A DNA stretch of 12,064 nt from Deltaproteobacteria bacterium. GTDB taxonomy: Bacteria > JAUYMQ01. Position 1 is the stretch's first letter, and every line of letters begins with the position of its first letter. A program made the translations under genes and the position numbers. This document shows, in pieces, positions 6,238 to 12,064 of this stretch. The DNA lies in NCBI GenBank assembly GCA_030698575.1, contig JAUYMQ010000280.1:1-12064 (forward strand). The letters are read 5' to 3'. The notes under the pieces were generated by a model. That model did no database searches. It worked only from the letters and a program-made list of their open reading frames with translations, and was not told the origin of the DNA.

Positions 6238-7935
6238 CTAGCCCTCCTCTCCGACGAGCCAGTTGCCGATCGCCAGGCAGTCGACGTTTTCCTTCTGGAA
6301 GGACTGCACGGCGTCCTCGGGGGAACAGACGATCGGCTCCTCGTGGTCATTGAAGGAGGTGTTGATGATGGCGGAACGGCCCGTCTTCTGATGGAAGGCC
6401 TTGATGAGATCGTGATACTCGGGGTTCTGCTCGCGAGGGACCACCTGCGGCCGCGCCGTGCCGTCGACGTGAACGGTGGCAGGGGCGCTTTCCTTGAACT
6501 CAGGCGTGCAGTCGTAGCAGATCGTCATGAAGTGGCTGGCGATGTGATCCGGCCGCCAACCCACGAAGCTCCGCGCCGCCAGCGCGGGGATCGTGGCCGG
6601 CGCGAAGGGCATGAACTCGGTGCGGTGGAGCCGCTTGTTGAGCCAGTCGTTGACGGTTTTATCGGCCGGGTGGACGAGGATGCTGCGCGCGCCCCGCGCG
6701 CGCGGACCCCACTCCATCCGCCCCTGGAACCAGCCGACGACCTTTCCCCGGGCGAGGAGATCCGCCGTTTCGGCCACCTTGTCCCTGAAGGGACGGTAGG
6801 TGAGGTTGTAGGCGTCGAGAACCTTCTTGATCTCCTCGTCGCTGAAAGACGGACCGAGATAGACGTCCGCGATGGGGCGCTGGATCCGGTTGCCCGTCTC
6901 GGACAGAAAGTTGAGCGTGGCGCCGACCGAGAGCCCGCCGTCGCCCATGTTCGGATAGACGAACACGTTGTCGACGCCCTCGAGGGCGAGAATTCGCTGG
7001 TTGAGTTTCACGTTTCCGAAGAGCCCGCCGGCGAGACAGATGTTCTCGACGGGCGCGCCCGCGTCCGCCTGCTCCTTCAGGAATCGCCGGATGTAGGCGA
7101 GCATCACGTCCTCGAGGTGCTGCTGGCAGGCGGCGGCGATGTCCTCCTTCGAGAACCCGGAAAGCGCCTCCTTGAGCGCGGGAGGCGGGTCGGTGAAGAA
7201 GGGCTTGTACATCCGGCCGATCTTCGCGTAGATGTTCCCGTCCGTGAAATCGATCATCTCCCGCATCACATGGATGGCTTTCGACGGGTCGCCGTAGGCC
7301 GCGAGCCCGGTGACCTTCCCCTCGTGACGGACGGGGCGCATGCCGAGGATGAAGGTGATCGTCGAGTAGTAGAAGCCGAGGCTGTCGAAACTCGACCGCC
7401 AGTCCAGCTCGGTGATCTTCTCCCCCTCGCCGAGGTGCACCGTCGCGCTCCGGAAATCCCCCCGCGCGTCGGCGGTGAAGCAGAGCGCCCGGTCGAAGGG
7501 GCTCGTTAGAAACGCCGTGGCCGCGTGAGAGAGGTGGTGATCGTAGACGCGGAGTTTCGAGGTCCACCCCTGTTCGGCGGCCACGCGCGCCATCTCGTCC
7601 TTGCGTACCTGATCGCGCTCCAACTCCACCCGCACCCTGGTTTCGACCAGTTCCGCGCAGTCCGGTTGTTCCTGCACGGCGCGGATCATGCGCTTGCTCA
7701 ACGGGCCGAGGAGTTTGTGCTCGTCGAACTCGCGCCCCCAGCCGTAGGCCACCGCGTCGACCTCCGAGGCCTTCAGGCCGCCCATCGAAAGGACGTACTC
7801 GATGGCCCGCCAGGGGAAGGCGTCGTCCTGCTTTCTGCGGCTGAATCGCTCCTCGTTGGCGGCCGCCACGGTTTTTCCGTCGATGGTGAGCGAGGCGCCG
7901 CTTTCGAAGGCGTTCGAGAGGCCGAGCACGATCAT
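6238..7935 (-). CDS. O-/N-carbamoyltransferase, NodU/CmcH/TobZ family
   Basis: These enzymes make carbamoyl-adenylate from carbamoyl phosphate and ATP and pass the carbamoyl group to a sugar or antibiotic hydroxyl. The 565-residue product starts MIVLGLSNAF, as family members do. It keeps VYDHHLSHAATAF (130-142), with probable metal ligands H133 and H137, then HEGKVTGLAAYGD (204-216), AGGLFGNVKLN (302-312) and NMGDGGLSVGA (329-339, candidate metal aspartate D332). EWGPRARGARSIL (408-420) and INTSFNDHEEPIV (524-536) follow in the C-terminal domain. The usual form of the former is FGPRALGNRSIL, so Arg414 and Ala416 are departures. ATG at 7935 is preferred: AAGGA is six bases upstream and it overlaps the methyltransferase stop as ATGA. 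An ATG at 7941 would add two residues but has no spacing for the ribosome site. The likely acceptor is a pathway sugar or finished nonulosonate, by context only. Confidence 0.9.
   Translation of the reverse strand: MIVLGLSNAFESGASLTIDGKTVAAANEERFSRRKQDDAFPWRAIEYVLSMGGLKASEVDAVAYGWGREFDEHKLLGPLSKRMIRAVQEQPDCAELVETRVRVELERDQVRKDEMARVAAEQGWTSKLRVYDHHLSHAATAFLTSPFDRALCFTADARGDFRSATVHLGEGEKITELDWRSSFDSLGFYYSTITFILGMRPVRHEGKVTGLAAYGDPSKAIHVMREMIDFTDGNIYAKIGRMYKPFFTDPPPALKEALSGFSKEDIAAACQQHLEDVMLAYIRRFLKEQADAGAPVENICLAGGLFGNVKLNQRILALEGVDNVFVYPNMGDGGLSVGATLNFLSETGNRIQRPIADVYLGPSFSDEEIKKVLDAYNLTYRPFRDKVAETADLLARGKVVGWFQGRMEWGPRARGARSILVHPADKTVNDWLNKRLHRTEFMPFAPATIPALAARSFVGWRPDHIASHFMTICYDCTPEFKESAPATVHVDGTARPQVVPREQNPEYHDLIKAFHQKTGRSAIINTSFNDHEEPIVCSPEDAVQSFQKENVDCLAIGNWLVGEEG
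6243..6248 (-). promoter_or_regulatory. Ribosome binding site deciding the TTG start of pseI
   Basis: The minus strand carries a full AGGAGG nine bases before TTG at 6233, overlapping the last codons of the carbamoyltransferase gene. Its strength and spacing favour the TTG over the upstream in-frame ATG at 6350. Confidence 0.7.
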
Positions 7936-8621
7936 GGACATTCCTTCGTCACGAGTGCGATGAGACGTTCGCGCCGGTTCTCGTCGTCCAGGCGGACATC
8001 CCCGGGCAAGAGACCCATCCGCAGTAGCCGCTCTTCGAGGACCGGCAGGTCGCCGAAGGTGACGGCCGAGCGGACGGTAAAGCCGGCGGCGGCCAGGGTG
8101 GCCGTGAGATCGTCGAGATCATAGTAGCGCAACACTGTCGTATCGCGCCGGTAGGGAATGAGGCCTTTCTCGTTGAAGACACGATAGACCTCGATGTATC
8201 GCCTGTTGGGCGTGGTCACGACCATGGCGCCTCCCGCGGCCAGAACGCGGGAGGCTTCGGCAAGAACCTGGTCCGGTTCGGCAACGTGGCCGATCGCGTG
8301 GGTGATCACCAGCCCTTCGAAAACGCCGTCGCGGAACGCCAGGTGGTGAGCGTCCAGATTCATGAAGCCCCCGCCCACCTCGCGCAGCGCAATCTGGATT
8401 CCCTTCGGTGAGTAATCGGCGCCGAAGGCGGCGTAGCCGGCTTCGCGCAGCGCGGCGACGTTCAGCCCCGGCCCGCAGGCCAGATCCAGCACGCGGCCCC
8501 GCACGCCCGCCTCCTGCAGCAGCCGGATGACCTCGCGGATCTCCGACCGTCCCTTCTCCGAGACGTTGAAGGGCATGATTCGGCCGGTGTAGTAGTCCTC
8601 GTCCGGAATCTCGAGCCTCAT
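7932..8621 (-). CDS. Class I SAM-dependent methyltransferase
   Basis: The 229-residue protein is a Rossmann-fold methyltransferase of the UbiE/UbiG-like (Methyltransf_11/25) type. Motif I is VLDLACGPGLN (44-54), the acidic end of strand beta-2 is GADYSPKGI, and the later motifs read LVITHAIGHVAEPDQVLAEASRVL (not all shown in sequence order of contacts) and GGAMVVTTPNRR. No membrane segment or extra domain is seen. Its ATG at 8621 overlaps the pseC stop as ATGA, and its own TGA overlaps the carbamoyltransferase start as ATGA, so translation of the three is probably coupled. Methylation of a hydroxyl or amino group on the pathway sugar is the reasonable inference from position; the family acts on many small molecules and the sequence does not name the acceptor. 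Confidence 0.82.
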   Translation of the reverse strand: MRLEIPDEDYYTGRIMPFNVSEKGRSEIREVIRLLQEAGVRGRVLDLACGPGLNVAALREAGYAAFGADYSPKGIQIALREVGGGFMNLDAHHLAFRDGVFEGLVITHAIGHVAEPDQVLAEASRVLAAGGAMVVTTPNRRYIEVYRVFNEKGLIPYRRDTTVLRYYDLDDLTATLAAAGFTVRSAVTFGDLPVLEERLLRMGLLPGDVRLDDENRRERLIALVTKECP

Positions 8622-9799
8622 GCCCGCGCCTCTTCCACGACCTCGCCGACGATGGCGATGACGTCCTCGACGTCCGTGTCGTTCATTCGCGGGAAGAGCG
8701 GGAGCGAGATCTCGGCCGCGTAGTAGGCCTCCGCACGGGGGAACTCCCCCGGCGCATGCCCGAAGTGCTTCCGGTAATAGGGGTGGAGCGGGATGGGAAT
8801 GTAGTGAACCTGCACGCCGAGCCCGCGCTCCCGGAGCGCCTTGAAGATCGCCCCGCGCGAGGAACTGAGCCGATCCAATCGGAGCCTCAGCGGGAAGATG
8901 TGCCAGGCCGGCTCGGCGCCGGGCCTCGAGGCCGGGACAGTGAGCGCGTCGCTCTTGTTGAAGGCCTCCCGGTAGCGATCAACGATGGCGCGGCGCCGCG
9001 CCACGAACGCATCCAGCTTGCGAAGCTGGCTGAGCCCGAGCGCGCACTGAAGATCGGTGATCCGGTAGTTGTATCCCAGCTCGATCATTTCGTAGTACCA
9101 GGGCCCCCGCTCGATGTCGCCGTGGAGGAATTCTCCCGCCTCGCGCGTGATGCCGTGGGTGCGGAAGAGCCGGAGACGGTGCGCCAGCGCTTCGTCGTCC
9201 GTGGTGACGGCGCCGCCTTCACCGGTGGTGATGGTTTTCACGGGGTGGAACGAGAAGGTCGTAAGATCGGCCAGCGCGCCCACCGGCCGCCCCCCAAGGC
9301 GTGCCCCGAGCGAATGGGCGGCGTCTTCGATGATGAGGATGCCGCGCTCGCGGGCGATCTCGCGCAGCGCCTCGAGATCAGCGGGGTGGCCGGCGTAATC
9401 GACGGGGAGCAACGCCCGGGTGCGCGGCGAAAGTGCCCGGCGCGCGGCTTCGGGATCCAGGTTTCCGGTGTCGGCGCTGACGTCGGCGAAGACCGGCCGC
9501 CCTCCCTGATAGAGGACGGCGTTCGCGCCGGCGACGAAGGAGAGGGGACTTGTCACGACCTCGGCGCCGGGACCGACGCCGGCGGCGTAAACCGCTCCGT
9601 GAAGGGCCGCGGTTCCGCTCGAGAAGGCCACCGCGAAGCGCGCGCCGACCGCGCGACAAAGATTGTTTTCGAAAAGATCGATAGCCGGGCCCTGGGTTAT
9701 CCAGTCCCCGCGGAGGATCTCGAGAACGCTCTGGACGTCCTCTTCGTCGAGCCACTGCCGCCCGTAGGGGAGGGGAGAGCTGCTGCGATCCCTGGGCAT
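8618..9799 (-). CDS. pseC: UDP-4-amino-4,6-dideoxy-N-acetyl-beta-L-altrosamine transaminase (PseC type)
   Basis: PseC is a cytosolic PLP enzyme of the DegT/DnrJ/EryC1 family that aminates C4 of the PseB product using glutamate. The 393-residue sequence begins its family block with PYGRQWLDEEDV (11-22) and GDWITQGP (31-38). SSGTAALH (60-67) contacts the cofactor phosphate. EDAAHSLGA (158-166) supplies D159 for the pyridine nitrogen. SFHPVKTITTGEGG (183-196) holds the Schiff-base lysine K188. GYNYRITDLQCALG follows near 248 and VHYIPIPLHPYYRK near 332, both typical of PseC. The ATG at 9799 comes one base after the pseB stop, with GAAGGG just upstream. Related aminotransferases for other 4-amino sugars exist; the adjoining PseB-type dehydratase favours the altrosamine pathway. 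Confidence 0.92.
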   Translation of the reverse strand: MPRDRSSSPLPYGRQWLDEEDVQSVLEILRGDWITQGPAIDLFENNLCRAVGARFAVAFSSGTAALHGAVYAAGVGPGAEVVTSPLSFVAGANAVLYQGGRPVFADVSADTGNLDPEAARRALSPRTRALLPVDYAGHPADLEALREIARERGILIIEDAAHSLGARLGGRPVGALADLTTFSFHPVKTITTGEGGAVTTDDEALAHRLRLFRTHGITREAGEFLHGDIERGPWYYEMIELGYNYRITDLQCALGLSQLRKLDAFVARRRAIVDRYREAFNKSDALTVPASRPGAEPAWHIFPLRLRLDRLSSSRGAIFKALRERGLGVQVHYIPIPLHPYYRKHFGHAPGEFPRAEAYYAAEISLPLFPRMNDTDVEDVIAIVGEVVEEARA

Positions 9800-9800
9800 G

Positions 9801-10778
9801 TCACCCTTCGCCTATCATGCGGCGGAGCTCCTCGACGGTGAGCCACTGTGTGTTGTTGTCGCTCGAATAGCGGAATCCGTCGGGCAGGGTCTTGCCTCCC
9901 TCCCACTTCTCTCGTTTCCACCAGGGGTGCTCGGGCTCGATCACGAAGAATTTGTCGAAGCGGAGCGCGTGGCGGGCCTCGTCCTCGGTGACCATGACCT
10001 CATGCAGTTTTTCGCCGGGGCGAATCCCGATCTCCTTGATCTCGCAGTCGGGCGCCATGGCGCGGGCCAGGTCGGTGACCTTCATGCTGGGGATCACGGG
10101 GATGAAGATCTCGCCGCCGTGAAGGAGATCGACGGCATCGAGCACGAGCTGCACGGCCTCGTCGAGGGTGATCCAGAAGCGCGTCATGCGGGGATCGGTG
10201 ATGGTCAGCACGCCCGAGGGGCGCTGCTCGCGGAAGAGCGGAATGACAGAGCCCCGGCTCCCGACGACGTTGCCGTACCGCACGCAACTCAGCCGGGTGT
10301 TTCGCCCGCCGGTGTAGGCGTTCCCCTGGATGACTATCTTCTCGGCGCAGAGCTTGGTCGCCCCGTAGAGGTTCACGGGGTTCACGGCCTTGTCCGTGGA
10401 GAGAGCAACGACCCGCTCCACCCCGCAGTCGATGGCGGCGTCGATGAGGTTCTGGGCCCCGAGAATGTTCGTCTTGACGGCCTCGAAGGGGTTGTACTCG
10501 CAGGCGGGGATCTGCTTCAGGGCCGCCGCGTGCACCACCACATCGACCCCCTGCATGGCCCGGTAGACCCGCTCGCGGTCGCGGACGTCGCCGAGCAGGA
10601 AGCGGAGGCGGGGGTCCTGGATCTCCGAGCGCATCTCGCTCTGCTTCAACTCGTCCCGCGACAAGACGCGAAGGGCCCTGAAATCGTGATCCCGGACCAG
10701 CCGGCAGGTGAAGGCACGGCCGAAGGAACCCGTGCCGCCCGTGAGGAGAATGACCTTGTCCTTGAAACGCGTCTGCAC
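9801..10778 (-). CDS. pseB: UDP-N-acetylglucosamine 4,6-dehydratase (C5-inverting, PseB/FlaA1 type)
   Basis: First pathway enzyme: an NADP-dependent short-chain dehydrogenase that converts UDP-GlcNAc to UDP-2-acetamido-2,6-dideoxy-beta-L-arabino-hexos-4-ulose. With the GTG start the product is 325 residues, near the length of H. pylori FlaA1. The nucleotide loop is LLTGGTGSFG (11-20). SRDELKQSEM (40-49) and HAAALKQIPACE (83-94) are PseB hallmarks, and LSTDKAVNPVNLYGATK (126-142) holds D129, K130, Y138 and K142 of the active site. GTG at 10778 has AGGGGG five bases upstream. An in-frame ATG at 10841 lies within the predicted -35 element and would add 21 unrelated residues, so it is rejected. 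It heads the operon and is followed one base later by pseC. Confidence 0.93.
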   Translation of the reverse strand: MQTRFKDKVILLTGGTGSFGRAFTCRLVRDHDFRALRVLSRDELKQSEMRSEIQDPRLRFLLGDVRDRERVYRAMQGVDVVVHAAALKQIPACEYNPFEAVKTNILGAQNLIDAAIDCGVERVVALSTDKAVNPVNLYGATKLCAEKIVIQGNAYTGGRNTRLSCVRYGNVVGSRGSVIPLFREQRPSGVLTITDPRMTRFWITLDEAVQLVLDAVDLLHGGEIFIPVIPSMKVTDLARAMAPDCEIKEIGIRPGEKLHEVMVTEDEARHALRFDKFFVIEPEHPWWKREKWEGGKTLPDGFRYSSDNNTQWLTVEELRRMIGEG

Positions 10779-10783
10779 CGTGA

Positions 10784-10789
10784 CCCCCT
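10784..10789 (-). promoter_or_regulatory. Ribosome binding site for the GTG start of pseB
   Basis: AGGGGG on the minus strand sits five bases before GTG at 10778. It is the only purine-rich site near a start codon ahead of the conserved TGGTGSFG loop, and it decides the start together with the promoter position. Confidence 0.6.
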
Positions 10790-10812
10790 GCGAGGCGTGA
10801 ACAGAATTGGCG

Positions 10813-10841
10813 ATTTTATCTGTATTTTTGCTACGTTGCAA
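10813..10841 (-). promoter_or_regulatory. Sigma70-like promoter for the nonulosonate operon
   Basis: In an A/T-rich island within very GC-rich DNA, the minus strand has TTGCAA (10841-10836) and TAAAAT (10818-10813) separated by exactly 17 bases. These match the -35 and -10 consensus at four and five of six positions. Transcription would begin near 10806, leaving a leader of about 28 bases before the pseB GTG. No second promoter of similar quality was noticed between the genes downstream. Confidence 0.6.
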
Positions 10842-10875
10842 TCAATCGGCCGCTCCGGCGGGCCTTCCCTCGGCT

Positions 10876-10903
10876 CGGCCAGGGCTTGGCCGGCCCCTGG
10901 CCG
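10876..10903. repeat. Inverted repeat between the divergent genes
   Basis: CGGCCAGGG (10876-10884) and CCCTGGCCG (10895-10903) form nine-base arms around a ten-base spacer. It lies about 35 bases upstream of the pseB -35 element. No T-run follows on either strand, so a terminator is unlikely. It could be an operator for one or both genes, but a chance palindrome in GC-rich DNA cannot be excluded. Confidence 0.35.
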
Positions 10904-11076
10904 GCTCCAGGTCCGGAAACGCGGCCGGCATGATAGATTTCGGCACCCTGTGGGGCTCCCTTGAGGGGGGTATACAACCGCGGCGGCATCCTGTACACCG
11001 TGGCTCGTTCAAGCTTGGCTCTCGCCGGCCGGGCCTGGCGCTCGACGGAAGGACCCCGGTTCCCGAAAGGCGGTGA

Positions 11077-12064
11077 ATGAAGCGCAAGCGCAGCGGGTTC
11101 CGGGTGCTCATCGCCTTCGGCACCCGGCCGGAAGCCATCAAGCTGGCGCCCGTGGTCGCCGCCCTGAAGGCGGCCTCGCCGCGAATTGAAACCCGCGTAG
11201 TCGTCACGGCGCAGCACCGCGAGATGCTCGACCAGGTTCTCTCCCTCCACGGCATTGTCCCCGATCATGATCTCGACGTCATGCGACCCCGCCAGACACT
11301 CACGCAGATCACCCACCGCGCGCTCGAGCGTGTCGGCCGACTTCTCGATGACGATCCGCCGGATCTCGTCCTCGTTCAGGGCGACACGACCACCAGTTTC
11401 ACCGTTGCGCTCGCGGCCTTCTACCGGCGCGTCGCGGTGGGTCACGTCGAAGCGGGCCTCCGCACCTACGACAAGTTCCAGCCCTTTCCGGAGGAGATGA
11501 ACCGCGTCCTCACCTCGCACCTCGCCGACTGGCACTACGCGCCCACACGCCGAGCGCGGGAGGCGCTGCTCCGCGAGGGAATCCCCGCCTCGCGCGTTCT
11601 CGTCACGGGGAACACCGTCATTGACGCCGTGCTCGCGGTCGCCGCGAAGCCGCTCTCCCGATCGCCGGTTCCAGGCTGGCGTCCCGCGCCGGACCGCCGT
11701 CTGATCCTGGTCACTGCGCACCGACGCGAGAACCTGGGCGAGCCGCTGCGCGAGATCTGCGGCGCCATTCTCGATCTGGTGGATCGTTACGAGGATGTCG
11801 AGGTCATCTACCCGCTGCACCTGAACCCGGCGGTGCGGGAGGTGGTGCGCCCGCTTCTCGGGCGAAAGGAGCGCGTGCGCCTCGTCCCTCCACTCGACTA
11901 CCACCCGTTCGTGTCGCTCATGGCGCACTCGACGCTCATTCTCACCGACTCCGGCGGAATTCAGGAAGAGGCCCCCTCGCTCGGAAAGCCCGTGCTGGTT
12001 CTCCGCCACGTGACGGAGCGGCCCGAGGCGGTGGAGGCGGGCACGGTGAAGGTGGTCGGGCCCG
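11077..12064 (+). CDS. wecB: UDP-N-acetylglucosamine 2-epimerase, non-hydrolysing (WecB/MnaA type), 3' end outside window
   Basis: WecB interconverts UDP-GlcNAc and UDP-ManNAc in the cytosol, feeding ManNAc-containing surface polymers. The frame starts at ATG 11077 (AAAGGCGG just upstream) and is still open at the edge after 329 codons; family members run about 370-380, so roughly 45 residues are missing. Hallmarks are IAFGTRPEAIKLAP (12-25), VVVTAQHREMLDQ, LVQGDTTTSF (99-108, catalytic-type D103), VGHVEAGLRT (121-130, E125), FPEEMNR (137-143, E139), VTAHRREN (212-219, H215) and LTDSGGIQEEAPSLGKPVL (289-307). The GTRPEAIK start distinguishes it from the hydrolysing NeuC. It diverges from the nonulosonate operon. 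UDP-ManNAc is not an intermediate of the PseB-C-G-I route, so it probably serves another sugar of the same glycan. Confidence 0.93.
   Translation, partial: MKRKRSGFRVLIAFGTRPEAIKLAPVVAALKAASPRIETRVVVTAQHREMLDQVLSLHGIVPDHDLDVMRPRQTLTQITHRALERVGRLLDDDPPDLVLVQGDTTTSFTVALAAFYRRVAVGHVEAGLRTYDKFQPFPEEMNRVLTSHLADWHYAPTRRAREALLREGIPASRVLVTGNTVIDAVLAVAAKPLSRSPVPGWRPAPDRRLILVTAHRRENLGEPLREICGAILDLVDRYEDVEVIYPLHLNPAVREVVRPLLGRKERVRLVPPLDYHPFVSLMAHSTLILTDSGGIQEEAPSLGKPVLVLRHVTERPEAVEAGTVKVVGP

Larger units (their letters stand above)
10779..11076. other. Divergent intergenic region between pseB and wecB
   Basis: These 298 bases hold the pseB ribosome site and promoter, an inverted repeat at 10876-10903, and a GC-rich remainder leading to the wecB start. 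No small gene or RNA could be supported. For the plus strand only a weak TATACA at 10971-10976 was seen, with no acceptable -35 at 17 bases, so the wecB promoter is not identified. Confidence 0.6.

Noticed and set aside
6234-6350. N-terminal extension of pseI from ATG 6350
   Set aside because: The 39 extra residues are Ser/Arg-rich, lie wholly inside the carbamoyltransferase gene, and a strong AGGAGG precedes the TTG at 6233.
6040-7509. Plus-strand frame of 489 codons opposite the carbamoyltransferase
   Set aside because: Antisense shadow; no motif, while the minus strand has the complete carbamoyltransferase motif series.
10779-10841. N-terminal extension of pseB from ATG 10841
   Set aside because: The ATG falls in the predicted -35 element, upstream of the likely transcription start, and the added residues do not resemble the family.
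10876-10903. Inverted repeat as an intrinsic terminator
   Set aside because: No T-run follows on either strand, and it lies between divergent starts where no transcript is expected to end.
10961-10997. Possible plus-strand promoter and short palindromes (GTATAC, TGTACA) upstream of wecB
   Set aside because: TATACA has no fitting -35 at 16-18 bases, and six-base palindromes are expected by chance; not enough to call a promoter or operator.
10831-12009. Minus-strand open frame of 392 codons opposite wecB
   Set aside because: It is antisense to a clear WecB reading frame with all family motifs, and would overlap the pseB promoter; composition is typical of a shadow frame.

Overview
This is a high-GC window (roughly two thirds G+C, with strong G/C bias at third codon positions) from a Gram-negative-type bacterium. 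No gene here fixes the taxon; a deltaproteobacterium or an uncultivated high-GC lineage would fit, but that is inference. There are no rRNA or tRNA genes, CRISPR arrays, insertion sequences or transposases.

Layout. One long minus-strand operon runs from about 10806 down past base 1, and one plus-strand gene diverges from it. In transcription order the operon encodes: PseB-type UDP-GlcNAc 4,6-dehydratase (10778-9801); PseC-type aminotransferase (9799-8618); a class I SAM methyltransferase (8621-7932); a NodU/TobZ-family carbamoyltransferase (7935-6238); a PseI-type nonulosonate synthase (6233-5178); a second, divergent NeuB-family protein (5135-4125); an SpsF-type cytidylyltransferase (4124-3315); PseG-type UDP-sugar hydrolase (3289-2225); a GT-B-like capsule/sialyltransferase-like protein (2228-759); a left-handed beta-helix acyltransferase (762-79); and the start of one more reading frame (95 to beyond the left edge). 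Adjacent genes mostly overlap by ATGA or GTGA, abut, or lie a few bases apart, so they look co-transcribed and translationally coupled. A sigma70-like promoter lies just upstream of pseB. Diverging from it, a non-hydrolysing UDP-GlcNAc 2-epimerase gene (wecB-like) runs off the right edge.

How it fits together. PseB and PseC make UDP-4-amino-4,6-dideoxy-AltNAc, PseG releases the free sugar, PseI condenses it with PEP to a pseudaminic-acid-type nine-carbon sugar, and the SpsF-like enzyme would activate it with CMP. The GT-B-like protein is a candidate transferase to a surface polymer or protein. Three points depart from the textbook pathway. No PseH (GNAT) acetyltransferase is present. A methyltransferase and a carbamoyltransferase sit inside the pathway. 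A second NeuB paralogue has lost several residues that normally hold the PEP phosphate. The most interesting reading is a nonulosonate locus making an unusual carbamoylated and/or methylated sugar. That is inference from sequence and context, not demonstrated chemistry.
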